A DNA stretch of 5,029 nt from CAZWLD01 sp964634685 (GTDB lineage Bacteria; Bacillota_I; Bacilli_A; Acholeplasmatales; JAEDCM01), in NCBI GenBank assembly GCA_964634685.1, contig CAZWLD010000061.1:1-5029 (forward strand), read 5' to 3'. The position numbers and the translations under genes are program-made. Shown piece after piece: positions 1 to 5,029 of this stretch. The notes beneath the pieces are model-generated. The model saw nothing but the letters and a program-made list of their open reading frames with translations, ran no database searches and was not told the DNA's origin. The stretch's first letter is position 1, and each line of letters opens with the position of its first letter.

Positions 1-71
1 ATTCAAATAAATTAATTACTGTCAACTTTTTGTCCTTGACTTTTGAACCAGTTTAAATTGTCAACGGTTTT
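1..71. other. Intergenic end region with short inverted repeats
   Basis: No gene is seen here; this is the stretch beyond the stop codon of the LOR-family gene. It contains GTCAAC twice (21-26 and 60-65) and TTGAC once (36-40), so several weak 5-bp stems are possible. An imperfect stem pairs 46-53 with 63-69 (one bulged A, 9-nt loop) and is followed by a short T run ending at 73. That would suit a weak terminator for a plus-strand gene entering from the left, and its T run overlaps the stop codon of the minus-strand gene. No convincing terminator is visible for the minus-strand cluster. Confidence 0.3.
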
Positions 72-557
72 TTATTCAGCTGTTCTTGAATCAATGATAT
101 TATCCATCGCAATAACTAAAGCAATTAAGAAAGGCATATCCTCTTCATTGGCCTCAAGCACGAATGTATCAGTCAATGTCACAACTGGCCTTGATATGGT
201 TCCGATTTCCTTACCATTCTTATATATCTTACAGGATAAAGAGAAGAAACGGCCCTCGGTATATATTTCATCCTTGTAACCTTGAATAAAATATTCTTTA
301 TGGACATTAAATAATTTATCCTTTACTGTTGCGATTTTCTCCTTGCTTTCATTATAGATAAAGGCTTTATGAACGAACCAATTTATCCATTTATTGCGGA
401 CGGTATATAAAACCTTACCATTTAAATCGCATACCCTTTTTTTGTGAGTGATGCTAAAGACTTTTCCCTTTACTTTAAAAACGGGATTGTTGGCCTCGTC
501 TTTTACTGATGAGCTTCCGCCAAGAGAAAAGAAGTTGTTTTTGATTGTGACCTTCAT
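72..557 (-). CDS. LURP-one-related (LOR/YxjI-like) family protein
   Basis: This 161-residue protein matches the LOR (DUF567, Tubby-like fold) family in length and pattern. An early 'VFKVKGKVFS' strand (residues 26-35) is followed by 'VCDLNGKVLYTV' (42-53), repeated short beta strands with charged turns, and a C-terminal hydrophobic helix, 'FLIALVIAMDNI' (143-154), which is the buried central helix of the Tubby-like barrel rather than a membrane span. Bacterial members such as Bacillus YxjI have no settled function; phospholipid binding has been suggested from the fold. The start is secure, with AGGAGG (complement of 565-570) 7 nt before the ATG. That ribosome site overlaps the stop of the upstream membrane-protein gene, so the two are probably translationally coupled. 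It is the last gene of a three-gene minus-strand cluster. The family call is confident; the role is unknown. Confidence 0.8.
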   Translation of the reverse strand: MKVTIKNNFFSLGGSSSVKDEANNPVFKVKGKVFSITHKKRVCDLNGKVLYTVRNKWINWFVHKAFIYNESKEKIATVKDKLFNVHKEYFIQGYKDEIYTEGRFFSLSCKIYKNGKEIGTISRPVVTLTDTFVLEANEEDMPFLIALVIAMDNIIDSRTAE

Positions 558-569
558 TTTTTGTCCTCC

Positions 570-1070
570 TTAATGATTAATAATAAAATAAATTATTAAA
601 ATGATTGTAATTACCCAAATTAGTGGTTTGATAAACGCCAAAGTGCGAAGATGTTTTTTAGCTTTTTTGTCTTGATAAAATTCACACTCGATTTCATCAT
701 AGCTACAGTCAGCTTCAATTTCTACACGGTTATTGTCTTTTTGATTGATAAATGTCATCTTTACCTCATTATTTTCATTTAATTTGATTTGATATTTACA
801 GCTAATATAAAGACATGCTTTATCATATCGAGGTGATAATATTCCTAAAAGGCTTATGATAAAGAAGAATAGAGCTGTAATTAGCCAAAAGCGCCCATTG
901 ATTTCTAGTTCCTTGTATATTTCTAATGTTATTTCCTCATCATCGGTTTCATAATCAATTTGGAAGGATCCAAACTGATTTTTATTAGGTATTACCTCTT
1001 TGCCGTTAATATAGAAGAAAGGTTGGTTTCTTTCCGTTAGTCCAAGAATTTTTAAATTTAATTTTTTCAT
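570..1070 (-). CDS. Hypothetical protein with two membrane helices
   Basis: I do not recognise this 166-residue protein. It has a soluble N-terminal stretch rich in beta-type residues (about 1-58, including 'FFYINGKEV' and an acidic 'TDDEEITLEI'). A clear transmembrane helix follows at about 61-79, then a second beta-rich soluble segment (about 84-135, with four cysteines at 86, 91, 122 and 129). A second transmembrane helix at about 145-164 ends the protein. The two soluble parts therefore probably lie on opposite sides of the first helix, or the chain forms a hairpin with both termini on one side. The ATG overlaps the stop of the upstream gene (ATGA), and only a weak AGG lies 9 nt ahead, so translation probably depends on that overlap. 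Its stop lies inside the ribosome site of the LOR gene. It is likely a partner of its neighbours at the membrane, but this is inference. Confidence 0.65.
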   Translation of the reverse strand: MKKLNLKILGLTERNQPFFYINGKEVIPNKNQFGSFQIDYETDDEEITLEIYKELEINGRFWLITALFFFIISLLGILSPRYDKACLYISCKYQIKLNENNEVKMTFINQKDNNRVEIEADCSYDEIECEFYQDKKAKKHLRTLAFIKPLIWVITIILIIYFIINH

Positions 1071-1507
1071 TTGTTCATACCTGATTTTATTGAAATGATT
1101 AATAAAATTGCTTCAATGATGATAATGATTATGGAAAATATTTTTCTTGGACGGTGGGGTTTGCTTTTATTTAAGGAAAGAAGAATAATTGATGATATTG
1201 ATAAGAAAATGGTAACTGAGGTGATCAAAGGTAAATAATTTAGTAGGTTGGCAGAAATATCAGTGACAGTATTGCTAAGATCTTCTAAGCCTCTTCGAAA
1301 ATCCTCAGATATTAATATGATGAAAAGAGTAAGAAACATTAAGATTATCGCAACAAGCCAAATTAAGATAAGGACTGCTAGCGACATAAATGGTGAAAAA
1401 GATAAAATGAGTCCAATAATTGAATAATTGAATAGAATTTTACCAAGTCTTTCTAAATTAAGCTTTAGAATAAGATTATTTTTATTTATTGTTTTATTTG
1501 AAACCAT
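1067..1507 (-). CDS. Hypothetical multi-pass membrane protein
   Basis: This 146-residue, strongly hydrophobic protein is not recognised as a known family. A polar, lysine/asparagine-rich N-terminus (1-23) is followed by about four membrane segments: roughly 26-42, 43-67, 91-111 and 123-141. Between the second and third is a polar loop (68-90, 'SEDFRRGLEDL...') that could form an amphipathic helix. A basic loop, 'NKSKPHRPRK' (113-122), lies between segments three and four and by the positive-inside rule should be cytoplasmic. The start is well supported: AAAGGAGG (complement of 1515-1522) sits 7 nt before the ATG. It is the first gene of the minus-strand cluster, and its UGA stop overlaps the next start by 4 nt. 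UGA acting as stop here is one sign of the standard bacterial code. Confidence 0.65.
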   Translation of the reverse strand: MVSNKTINKNNLILKLNLERLGKILFNYSIIGLILSFSPFMSLAVLILIWLVAIILMFLTLFIILISEDFRRGLEDLSNTVTDISANLLNYLPLITSVTIFLSISSIILLSLNKSKPHRPRKIFSIIIIIIEAILLIISIKSGMNK

Positions 1508-1545
1508 ATTTGTCCCTCCTTTGAAATGTGTAGCTCTTTAATTAA

Positions 1546-1574
1546 TTTATATCACATTTATGGGTTAAGGACAA
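1546..1574 (-). promoter_or_regulatory. Candidate promoter of the minus-strand membrane/LOR cluster
   Basis: Read on the minus strand, TTGTCC (1574 to 1569; four of six matches to TTGACA) is followed after 17 bp by TATAAA (1551 to 1546). TG lies one base ahead of that hexamer, giving an extended -10. Transcription would start near 1539-1540, leaving about 30 nt before the start codon at 1507, which includes the strong ribosome site. The match is reasonable, but in DNA this AT-rich it could arise by chance. Confidence 0.45.
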
Positions 1575-1605
1575 TATTAAGATAGGGATTTATTTCTACA
1601 TTAAT

Positions 1606-1690
1606 AATGAAAGGAACCTTTATTGGCTTGTATGAAATACTATCATCGAAAAATGAAACCATTTTTTTCTAAAAAAATTATCATTTCATT
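1606..1690. repeat. Four (A/T)ATGAAA motifs upstream of sufC, one inverted
   Basis: AATGAAA occurs at 1606-1612 and 1652-1658, TATGAAA at 1631-1637, and the reverse complement TTTCATT at 1684-1690. The copies are spaced about 25, 21 and 31 bp apart. The last two intervals are close to two and three turns of DNA, so those sites would face the same side of the helix. The inverted copy overlaps the first two bases of the sufC -35 hexamer. The first copy is part of an imperfect dyad at 1606-1624 (AAAGG / CCTTT arms). The layout is consistent with operator sites for a regulator of the divergent region, but no known regulator's consensus is recognised. Confidence 0.4.
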
Positions 1691-1718
1691 GGCAATGTAT
1701 ATAATAATAATATATAAT
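1661..1718 (+). promoter_or_regulatory. sufC operon promoter with upstream A/T tracts
   Basis: TTGGCA at 1689-1694 (five of six matches to the -35 consensus) and a perfect TATAAT at 1713-1718 are separated by 18 bp. This is a vegetative sigma-A type promoter, predicting a start near 1725 and a leader of about 29 nt. Directly upstream, a T7 run and an A7 run (1661-1678, 8-bp inverted arms around CT) lie at about -64 to -47, where UP elements contact the RNA polymerase alpha subunit. A second TATAAT at 1700-1705 has no partner -35. This is the best promoter in the window and would drive the whole suf operon. Confidence 0.65.
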
Positions 1719-1753
1719 ATATAGTGGACGAAACAAGGAGTTGAATTATTAAT

Positions 1754-2554
1754 ATGACAAAGACATTAAAAATTGTAGATTTACACGCAATGGCCGATGG
1801 ACTTGAGATTTTAAAGGGTGTTAATTTGGAAATTAAAACTGGTGAGGTTCATGCGATTATGGGACCTAACGGGACAGGAAAAACGACCCTTTCAAGTGTT
1901 GTGATGGGACATCCTCGTTACACGGTCACGAGTGGTCATATCTATATTGATGATACAGAAATTACTAATCTTCCAGTTGATGAAAGAGCACGAATGGGCT
2001 TATTTTTAGCAATGCAATATCCGGCTGAGGTTGAGGGAGTTACAAATAGTGAGTTCGTAAGAACGGCTATGAAGGCTGTGACTGGTGAAAATGTTAGTCT
2101 TTTTAAATTTATTTCGCAATATGATAAAGCAGTAAAGGATTTAAAGATGCGTGAGGATTTACCACACCGTTATTTGAATGAAGGCTTTTCTGGTGGCGAA
2201 AAGAAGCGTAATGAAATTTTACAAATGAAGATGCTTAAGCCTAATTTTGCAATTTTAGATGAAATTGATTCCGGCTTAGATGTTGATGCTTTAAAGATTG
2301 TTGGTGAAAATGTTTCGGCGATGGTCAATGAAAGCTTTGGTTGTTTATTAATTACGCATTATCAGAGACTTTTAGACTACATCAAGCCTGATCATGTGCA
2401 TATTATGCTAAAGGGACGTATTGTAAAAAGTGGTGGAAAAGAATTAATTGAAAAAATTGACCAAGATGGCTATGATTGGATTAAAGAAGAATTAGGTATT
2501 GTTGATGAGGCTCCAAAGAAAATTTTATTAGGCTCTTGTGGAAGAAAAAAATGA
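1754..2554 (+). CDS. sufC: SufC, Fe-S cluster assembly ATPase
   Basis: SufC is the cytosolic ABC-type ATPase of the SUF machinery; it binds the SufB/SufD scaffold and its ATP-driven motion allows cluster assembly. All nucleotide-binding motifs are present: Walker A GPNGTGKTT (37-45, Lys43), Q-loop Gln88 in 'LFLAMQYP', signature FSGGEKKR (145-152), Walker B ending in 'AILDE' (Glu170), D-loop SGLD (173-176) and H-loop His202 in 'ITHYQRLL'. It closely resembles Bacillus SufC. At 266 residues it is slightly longer than the usual about 250-260, with a tail 'LGSCGRKK' that carries a cysteine (262). AAGGAG at 1735-1740 lies 13 nt before the ATG, a long spacing, but no other in-frame ATG, GTG or TTG lies between that site and this ATG. 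The stop (UGA) overlaps the sufD start as ATGA. Confidence 0.96.
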   Translation: MTKTLKIVDLHAMADGLEILKGVNLEIKTGEVHAIMGPNGTGKTTLSSVVMGHPRYTVTSGHIYIDDTEITNLPVDERARMGLFLAMQYPAEVEGVTNSEFVRTAMKAVTGENVSLFKFISQYDKAVKDLKMREDLPHRYLNEGFSGGEKKRNEILQMKMLKPNFAILDEIDSGLDVDALKIVGENVSAMVNESFGCLLITHYQRLLDYIKPDHVHIMLKGRIVKSGGKELIEKIDQDGYDWIKEELGIVDEAPKKILLGSCGRKK

Positions 2555-3321
2555 GAATTGAATTAGAGAATTCTTATTTAGTAAAAGAAAAAGAAGCTTT
2601 TATTACTATTAATAAAAATGGAGCTTATGAGATAACCATTTCGGAAAATACCAATACCTATTTAGATTTAAGAATATTAAGTGAATGCAAATTAACAATT
2701 AATGTATTAGAAAATTCGACTGTTGATATTTTATCAGTCGATACCGCTAGTAATGTTGATCAAAAAATAAATTTAGCTAAAAATGCTCAAATAAAGGGAA
2801 TCATCGGTCATTTTAGTGTCGGTGATATGAATGATGTGATTAACCTAAATGACTATCATGCCTCCTGTGATCTTAGAATGGTTTCGATGGCTAATAATGA
2901 TATGAAGATGTTGGTCCATGCTAGTGTTAATCATAATTATAGTGATACTAAAGGAATTATCAAGGCTTATTGTGTTACTAATAACAATGGTGAGATTATT
3001 TTTGATGGTGTTAATAAAATTAACAAAGGAAATGCTCGAAGTGAATCAAGTCTTCATATTCGCGGAATGATTTTATCTGATACCTCGACTATTGCGGCTA
3101 ACCCGGCTTTGTTGATTGATGAATATGATGTTAAGGCCAACCATGGAGCTACTATCGGTAAAATTAGTGATGATGGCTTATATTATTTGATGAGCCGGGG
3201 CATTAGCAAAACGGAAGCAACTATGCTCATTGTAAATGGATTTTTGATTCCCATAATCGAGAATATCCAAAATGATGATTCAAAGGAATATTTCAAAGAA
3301 TTGTCACAAAATAAAATTTAA
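2551..3321 (+). CDS. sufD: Short SufD-like scaffold subunit (SufB/SufD family)
   Basis: This subunit partners SufB and SufC in the complex on which Fe-S clusters are built. The C-terminal half carries clear SufB/SufD family marks: 'NPALLIDEYDVKANHGATIG' (184-203) with His198 at the place of the conserved functional histidine of SufD, then 'LYYLMSRGI' (210-218) and 'MLIVNGFL' (225-232). The family cysteine two residues before the histidine in Escherichia coli SufD is alanine here. The protein has only about 256 residues against roughly 420-440 usually. The N-terminal helical domain is missing, and the chain begins almost at the beta-helix core. I chose the ATG at 2551, which overlaps the sufC stop and has GGAAG 6 nt upstream. 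A TTG 15 nt earlier is in frame but would add only five residues and lies inside sufC. A frame remnant of the missing domain cannot be present because sufC occupies that DNA. Confidence 0.88.
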   Translation: MRIELENSYLVKEKEAFITINKNGAYEITISENTNTYLDLRILSECKLTINVLENSTVDILSVDTASNVDQKINLAKNAQIKGIIGHFSVGDMNDVINLNDYHASCDLRMVSMANNDMKMLVHASVNHNYSDTKGIIKAYCVTNNNGEIIFDGVNKINKGNARSESSLHIRGMILSDTSTIAANPALLIDEYDVKANHGATIGKISDDGLYYLMSRGISKTEATMLIVNGFLIPIIENIQNDDSKEYFKELSQNKI

Positions 3322-3324
3322 GGA
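3320..3324 (+). promoter_or_regulatory. Ribosome binding site deciding the sufS start
   Basis: AAGGA overlaps the last two bases of the sufD stop codon. It touches the ATG at 3325 directly, which is too close for initiation there, but lies 9 nt ahead of the ATG at 3334. The second ATG is therefore the likely sufS start. It also gives an N-terminus (MEDFRKEFP) that matches other SufS proteins. Confidence 0.6.
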
Positions 3325-3333
3325 ATGATTGTT

Positions 3334-4533
3334 ATGGAAGACTTTAGAAAAGAATTTCCAGTTTTAGTAAATAACCCAAATATTGCCTATTTAGATAGTG
3401 CAGCCTCATCCTTAAAGCCTCAGTGTGTTATTGATAAAATGAATTATTATTATGAAAAGCTTGGGGTTAACGTTCACCGCGGAGTATATGAATTAAGCTA
3501 TGAGGCGACAGATTTATATGAAGAGGCTCGCCAAATTGTGGCGGATTTTTTAGGAGTTAAATTTGAAGAAATTGTCTTCACCCGTGGCGCTAGCGCTAGC
3601 CTAAATTTAGTGGCGTCATCCTATGGTATGGATTTTATTGAAGAGGGTGATGAGGTTATTACCACTGAGCTTGAGCATCATTCCTCTTGTATGCCTTGGA
3701 TGAATGTTTGTAAAAAGAAGAAGGCGGTTTTAAAATTTGTTCCTCTTGACAGTGAAGGAAGAATTACCGTTGAGGCCTTCAAAAGTGTTTTAACAAATAA
3801 AACGAAGGTTGTTGCGATTACGCATGTTTCCAATGTTATGGGTTATTTGACCCCAATTAAGGAAATCATTGACCTTGCTCATTCCGTAGGCGCAATTGTA
3901 ACACTTGATGGGGCGCAATCTATTCCTCATATGCGAGTTTTACCCAAAGAATTAGATTGTGACTTTTTATCATTTTCTGGGCATAAAATGTGTGGACCTT
4001 CCGGAATTGGGGTTTTATATGGAAAGAAAAAGCTTTTAGATAAAATGAATCCCATCGAATTTGGTGGTGATATGGCTCAGGATGTTTCGAAAGATGAAAT
4101 GACCTTTAAGGATACGCCATATAAATTTGAAACCGGAACACCTTTGATTGCGGAAGCCATCGGTTTAGGTGAGGCCATTAAATTTATTAATAAAGTTGGA
4201 ATGGATAATATCTTTGATCATGAAAAAGAATTAAGAGCTTATGCTATTAGTAAATTAGAAGATATTGAAGGATTGACAATTTATAATAAAACAGCTGAAT
4301 GTGGTGTGATTGCGATGAATATCGACGGCGTTCATCCCCACGACGCAGCTTCGGTTTTTGATAAAAATAACGTGTGCATTCGAGCGGGTCATCACTGTGC
4401 CCAATTAATAACGAAATGGTTAAATGTTATTTCGACGATTAGGGCTTCCTTTTATTTTTACAATACGAAGGAAGATGTCGACAAATTAGTGGATAGTATC
4501 AAGGAAGCAATTGACTTCTTTGGACAGTTTTAG
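3334..4533 (+). CDS. sufS: SufS, PLP-dependent cysteine desulfurase
   Basis: SufS converts L-cysteine to L-alanine and holds the released sulfur as a persulfide, which it passes to SufU. This is a class V aminotransferase-fold enzyme of the group II (SufS/CsdA) type. Visible key residues are 'LDSAASSLKP' near the N-terminus (20-29), the His pair in 'ELEHHSS' (115-116) that includes the cofactor-stacking histidine, Asp192 in 'LDGAQS', the Schiff-base lysine Lys218 in 'FSGHKMCGP', and the active-site cysteine Cys355 in 'IRAGHHCAQ'. The C-terminal 'IRASFYFYNT' (369-378) is also characteristic. The length of 399 residues is normal for the family (about 405). The ATG at 3334 is preferred to one 9 nt earlier because of ribosome-site spacing. 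It starts 12 nt after sufD and its stop overlaps the sufU ribosome site, so it sits firmly in the operon. No sign of damage is seen. Confidence 0.96.
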   Translation: MEDFRKEFPVLVNNPNIAYLDSAASSLKPQCVIDKMNYYYEKLGVNVHRGVYELSYEATDLYEEARQIVADFLGVKFEEIVFTRGASASLNLVASSYGMDFIEEGDEVITTELEHHSSCMPWMNVCKKKKAVLKFVPLDSEGRITVEAFKSVLTNKTKVVAITHVSNVMGYLTPIKEIIDLAHSVGAIVTLDGAQSIPHMRVLPKELDCDFLSFSGHKMCGPSGIGVLYGKKKLLDKMNPIEFGGDMAQDVSKDEMTFKDTPYKFETGTPLIAEAIGLGEAIKFINKVGMDNIFDHEKELRAYAISKLEDIEGLTIYNKTAECGVIAMNIDGVHPHDAASVFDKNNVCIRAGHHCAQLITKWLNVISTIRASFYFYNTKEDVDKLVDSIKEAIDFFGQF

Positions 4534-4544
4534 GAGGTGTAAAA

Positions 4545-4982
4545 ATGGGAAATATTGATAATTTATATCGAACAGTTATTATGGATCATTATAAGAATCC
4601 TCATAATAAAGGATTAGTAGAAAATGATGAATATAAAACTGTACATTTAAATAATCCTTCCTGTGGTGATGATATGTTTGTTCAAATCAAATTAGATGAC
4701 GGAAAATTAGTTGATGTAAGGCACAATGGCCATGGCTGTTCAATTTGTTGTTCGTCAGCTAGTGTTATGAGCGATTGCTTGAAGGGAAAGAGCAAGGATG
4801 AAGCTCTATCAACAATTGAAAACTTTTTAACAATGATTAAGGGCGAGGAATTTGATGAAAGCATTGATATGGGTGATGCAGTTGTGTATCAAGGTGTTGC
4901 TCAATTTCCAGCCCGCATTAAATGTGCAACATTAGCATGGAAAGCATCTTTGAAGGCTTTAGTGGGTGAAGACGGTCAATAA
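4545..4982 (+). CDS. sufU: SufU, zinc-dependent sulfurtransferase
   Basis: SufU takes the persulfide from SufS by swapping a zinc ligand and delivers sulfur to the SufBCD scaffold. The zinc ligands known from Bacillus SufU are all present: Cys40 and Asp42 in 'NPSCGDD', Cys65 in 'HGCSIC' and Cys127 in 'ARIKCATLAW'. The segment before 'FPARIKC' (about 100-120, 'GEEFDESIDMGD') is the insertion that separates SufU from IscU. The neighbouring arginine (124) is also kept. The length, 145 residues, is normal. Unusually, the loop after Cys65 has two more cysteines (68, 69), with a further one at 78, where Bacillus SufU has none. A near-perfect ribosome site AGGAGGTG (4532-4539), which overlaps the sufS stop, lies 5 nt before the ATG and suggests strong translation. 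The stop codon lies inside a predicted RNA structure. Confidence 0.95.
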   Translation: MGNIDNLYRTVIMDHYKNPHNKGLVENDEYKTVHLNNPSCGDDMFVQIKLDDGKLVDVRHNGHGCSICCSSASVMSDCLKGKSKDEALSTIENFLTMIKGEEFDESIDMGDAVVYQGVAQFPARIKCATLAWKASLKALVGEDGQ

Positions 4983-5029
4983 CCCACTATTGAGAAATAG
5001 TAGGCTTGTAGCCTAATATTGACTAGCCT
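4960..5029 (+). promoter_or_regulatory. Structured RNA region across the sufU stop (three-way junction)
   Basis: Complementary segments pair into a compact fold. An outer stem, GGTCAATA (4974-4981) with TATTGACT (5017-5024; seven Watson-Crick pairs and one G-U), encloses two hairpins. The first is ACTATT/AATAGT (4986-4991 with 4996-5001) with a GAGA tetraloop; the second is AGGCT/AGCCT (5002-5006 with 5010-5014) with a 3-nt loop. The two hairpins abut with no spacer. A competing 8-bp hairpin, TAGTGGGT (4960-4967) with ACCCACTA (4982-4989), would disrupt the first. A further AGCCT at 5025-5029 could replace the 3' arm of the second hairpin. There is no T run, so this is not a standard terminator. 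It lies where sufB should follow. Its function is unknown; the pairings are read directly from the sequence. Confidence 0.5.

Noticed and set aside
20..25. Perfect minus-strand TTGACA (-35-like) beyond the LOR gene
   Set aside because: Its -10 would fall at or past the window edge and cannot be seen, so a further minus-strand promoter cannot be supported.
43..279. Plus-strand open frame of 78 codons
   Set aside because: It lies almost wholly antisense to the LOR gene, has no ribosome site, and its protein resembles no family; the minus-strand gene explains the DNA.
1508..1753. Possible riboswitch or small RNA in the divergent region
   Set aside because: The leaders predicted from the two promoters are only about 30 nt each, too short for a known riboswitch, and no recognisable conserved RNA motif was seen.
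2536..2550. TTG as an alternative start for sufD
   Set aside because: It adds only five residues (MWKKK), lies inside sufC, and the ATG at 2551 has both a stop-overlap and a better-placed purine-rich ribosome site.
3325..3333. ATG at 3325 as the sufS start
   Set aside because: The AAGGA ribosome site abuts it with no spacing; the ATG at 3334 has 9-nt spacing and a family-like N-terminus.
3589..3600. Perfect 12-bp palindrome GCTAGCGCTAGC in sufS
   Set aside because: It encodes Ala-Ser-Ala-Ser in frame in a cofactor-binding region of the enzyme; tandem use of the same two codons explains it without a DNA-level role.
4682..4864. Minus-strand open frame of 60 codons inside sufU
   Set aside because: It is antisense to a well-conserved gene, with no ribosome site and no operon context.
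1..5029. CRISPR array, insertion sequence, tRNA or rRNA
   Set aside because: No regularly spaced repeats, transposase-like frame, terminal inverted repeats or tRNA-like cloverleaf with conserved bases was found; the fold at 4974-5024 lacks tRNA signature sequences.

Overview
The window comes from a low-GC, AT-rich Gram-positive-type bacterium. Shine-Dalgarno sequences are strong (AGGAGG-type), and the sufC, sufD, sufS, sufU order is the arrangement typical of Firmicutes and their wall-less relatives. UGA is used as a real stop codon (the ends of sufC and of the four-helix membrane protein), so this is not the Mycoplasma/Spiroplasma code. An Acholeplasma/Izemoplasma-, RF39- or Erysipelotrichia-like host is plausible, but that placement is inference.

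Left part (about 72-1507, minus strand): a three-gene cluster, read right to left. A four-helix membrane protein overlaps a two-helix membrane protein by 4 nt (ATGA), and this is followed directly by a LURP-one-related (LOR/YxjI-like) protein. Tight packing argues for one transcript. Only the LOR gene has a recognisable family, and no biochemical role can be assigned to the set. Positions 1-71 hold short inverted repeats and no gene.

Middle (1508-1753): a 246-nt divergent control region. It holds a good promoter for the suf genes (TTGGCA / 18 bp / TATAAT) with A/T tracts upstream, a fair promoter for the minus-strand cluster, and four copies of a 7-mer (A/T)ATGAAA, one inverted, that could be regulator sites.

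Right part (1754-4982, plus strand): the SUF iron-sulfur cluster assembly operon. SufC is the ATPase and SufD a scaffold subunit, here unusually short at about 256 residues. SufS removes sulfur from cysteine as a persulfide. SufU is the zinc-dependent protein that accepts that persulfide and passes it on. The genes overlap or sit within a few bases of each other, so they are co-transcribed and probably translationally coupled. The main scaffold gene sufB normally follows sufU but would lie beyond the right edge. The last about 55 nt, across the sufU stop codon, can fold into a compact three-way junction with a competing hairpin.

The SUF system itself is known. The points worth a second look are the truncated SufD, the cysteine-rich SufU loop, the structured sufU 3' end, the repeated motif upstream of sufC, and the uncharacterised LOR/membrane-protein cluster.
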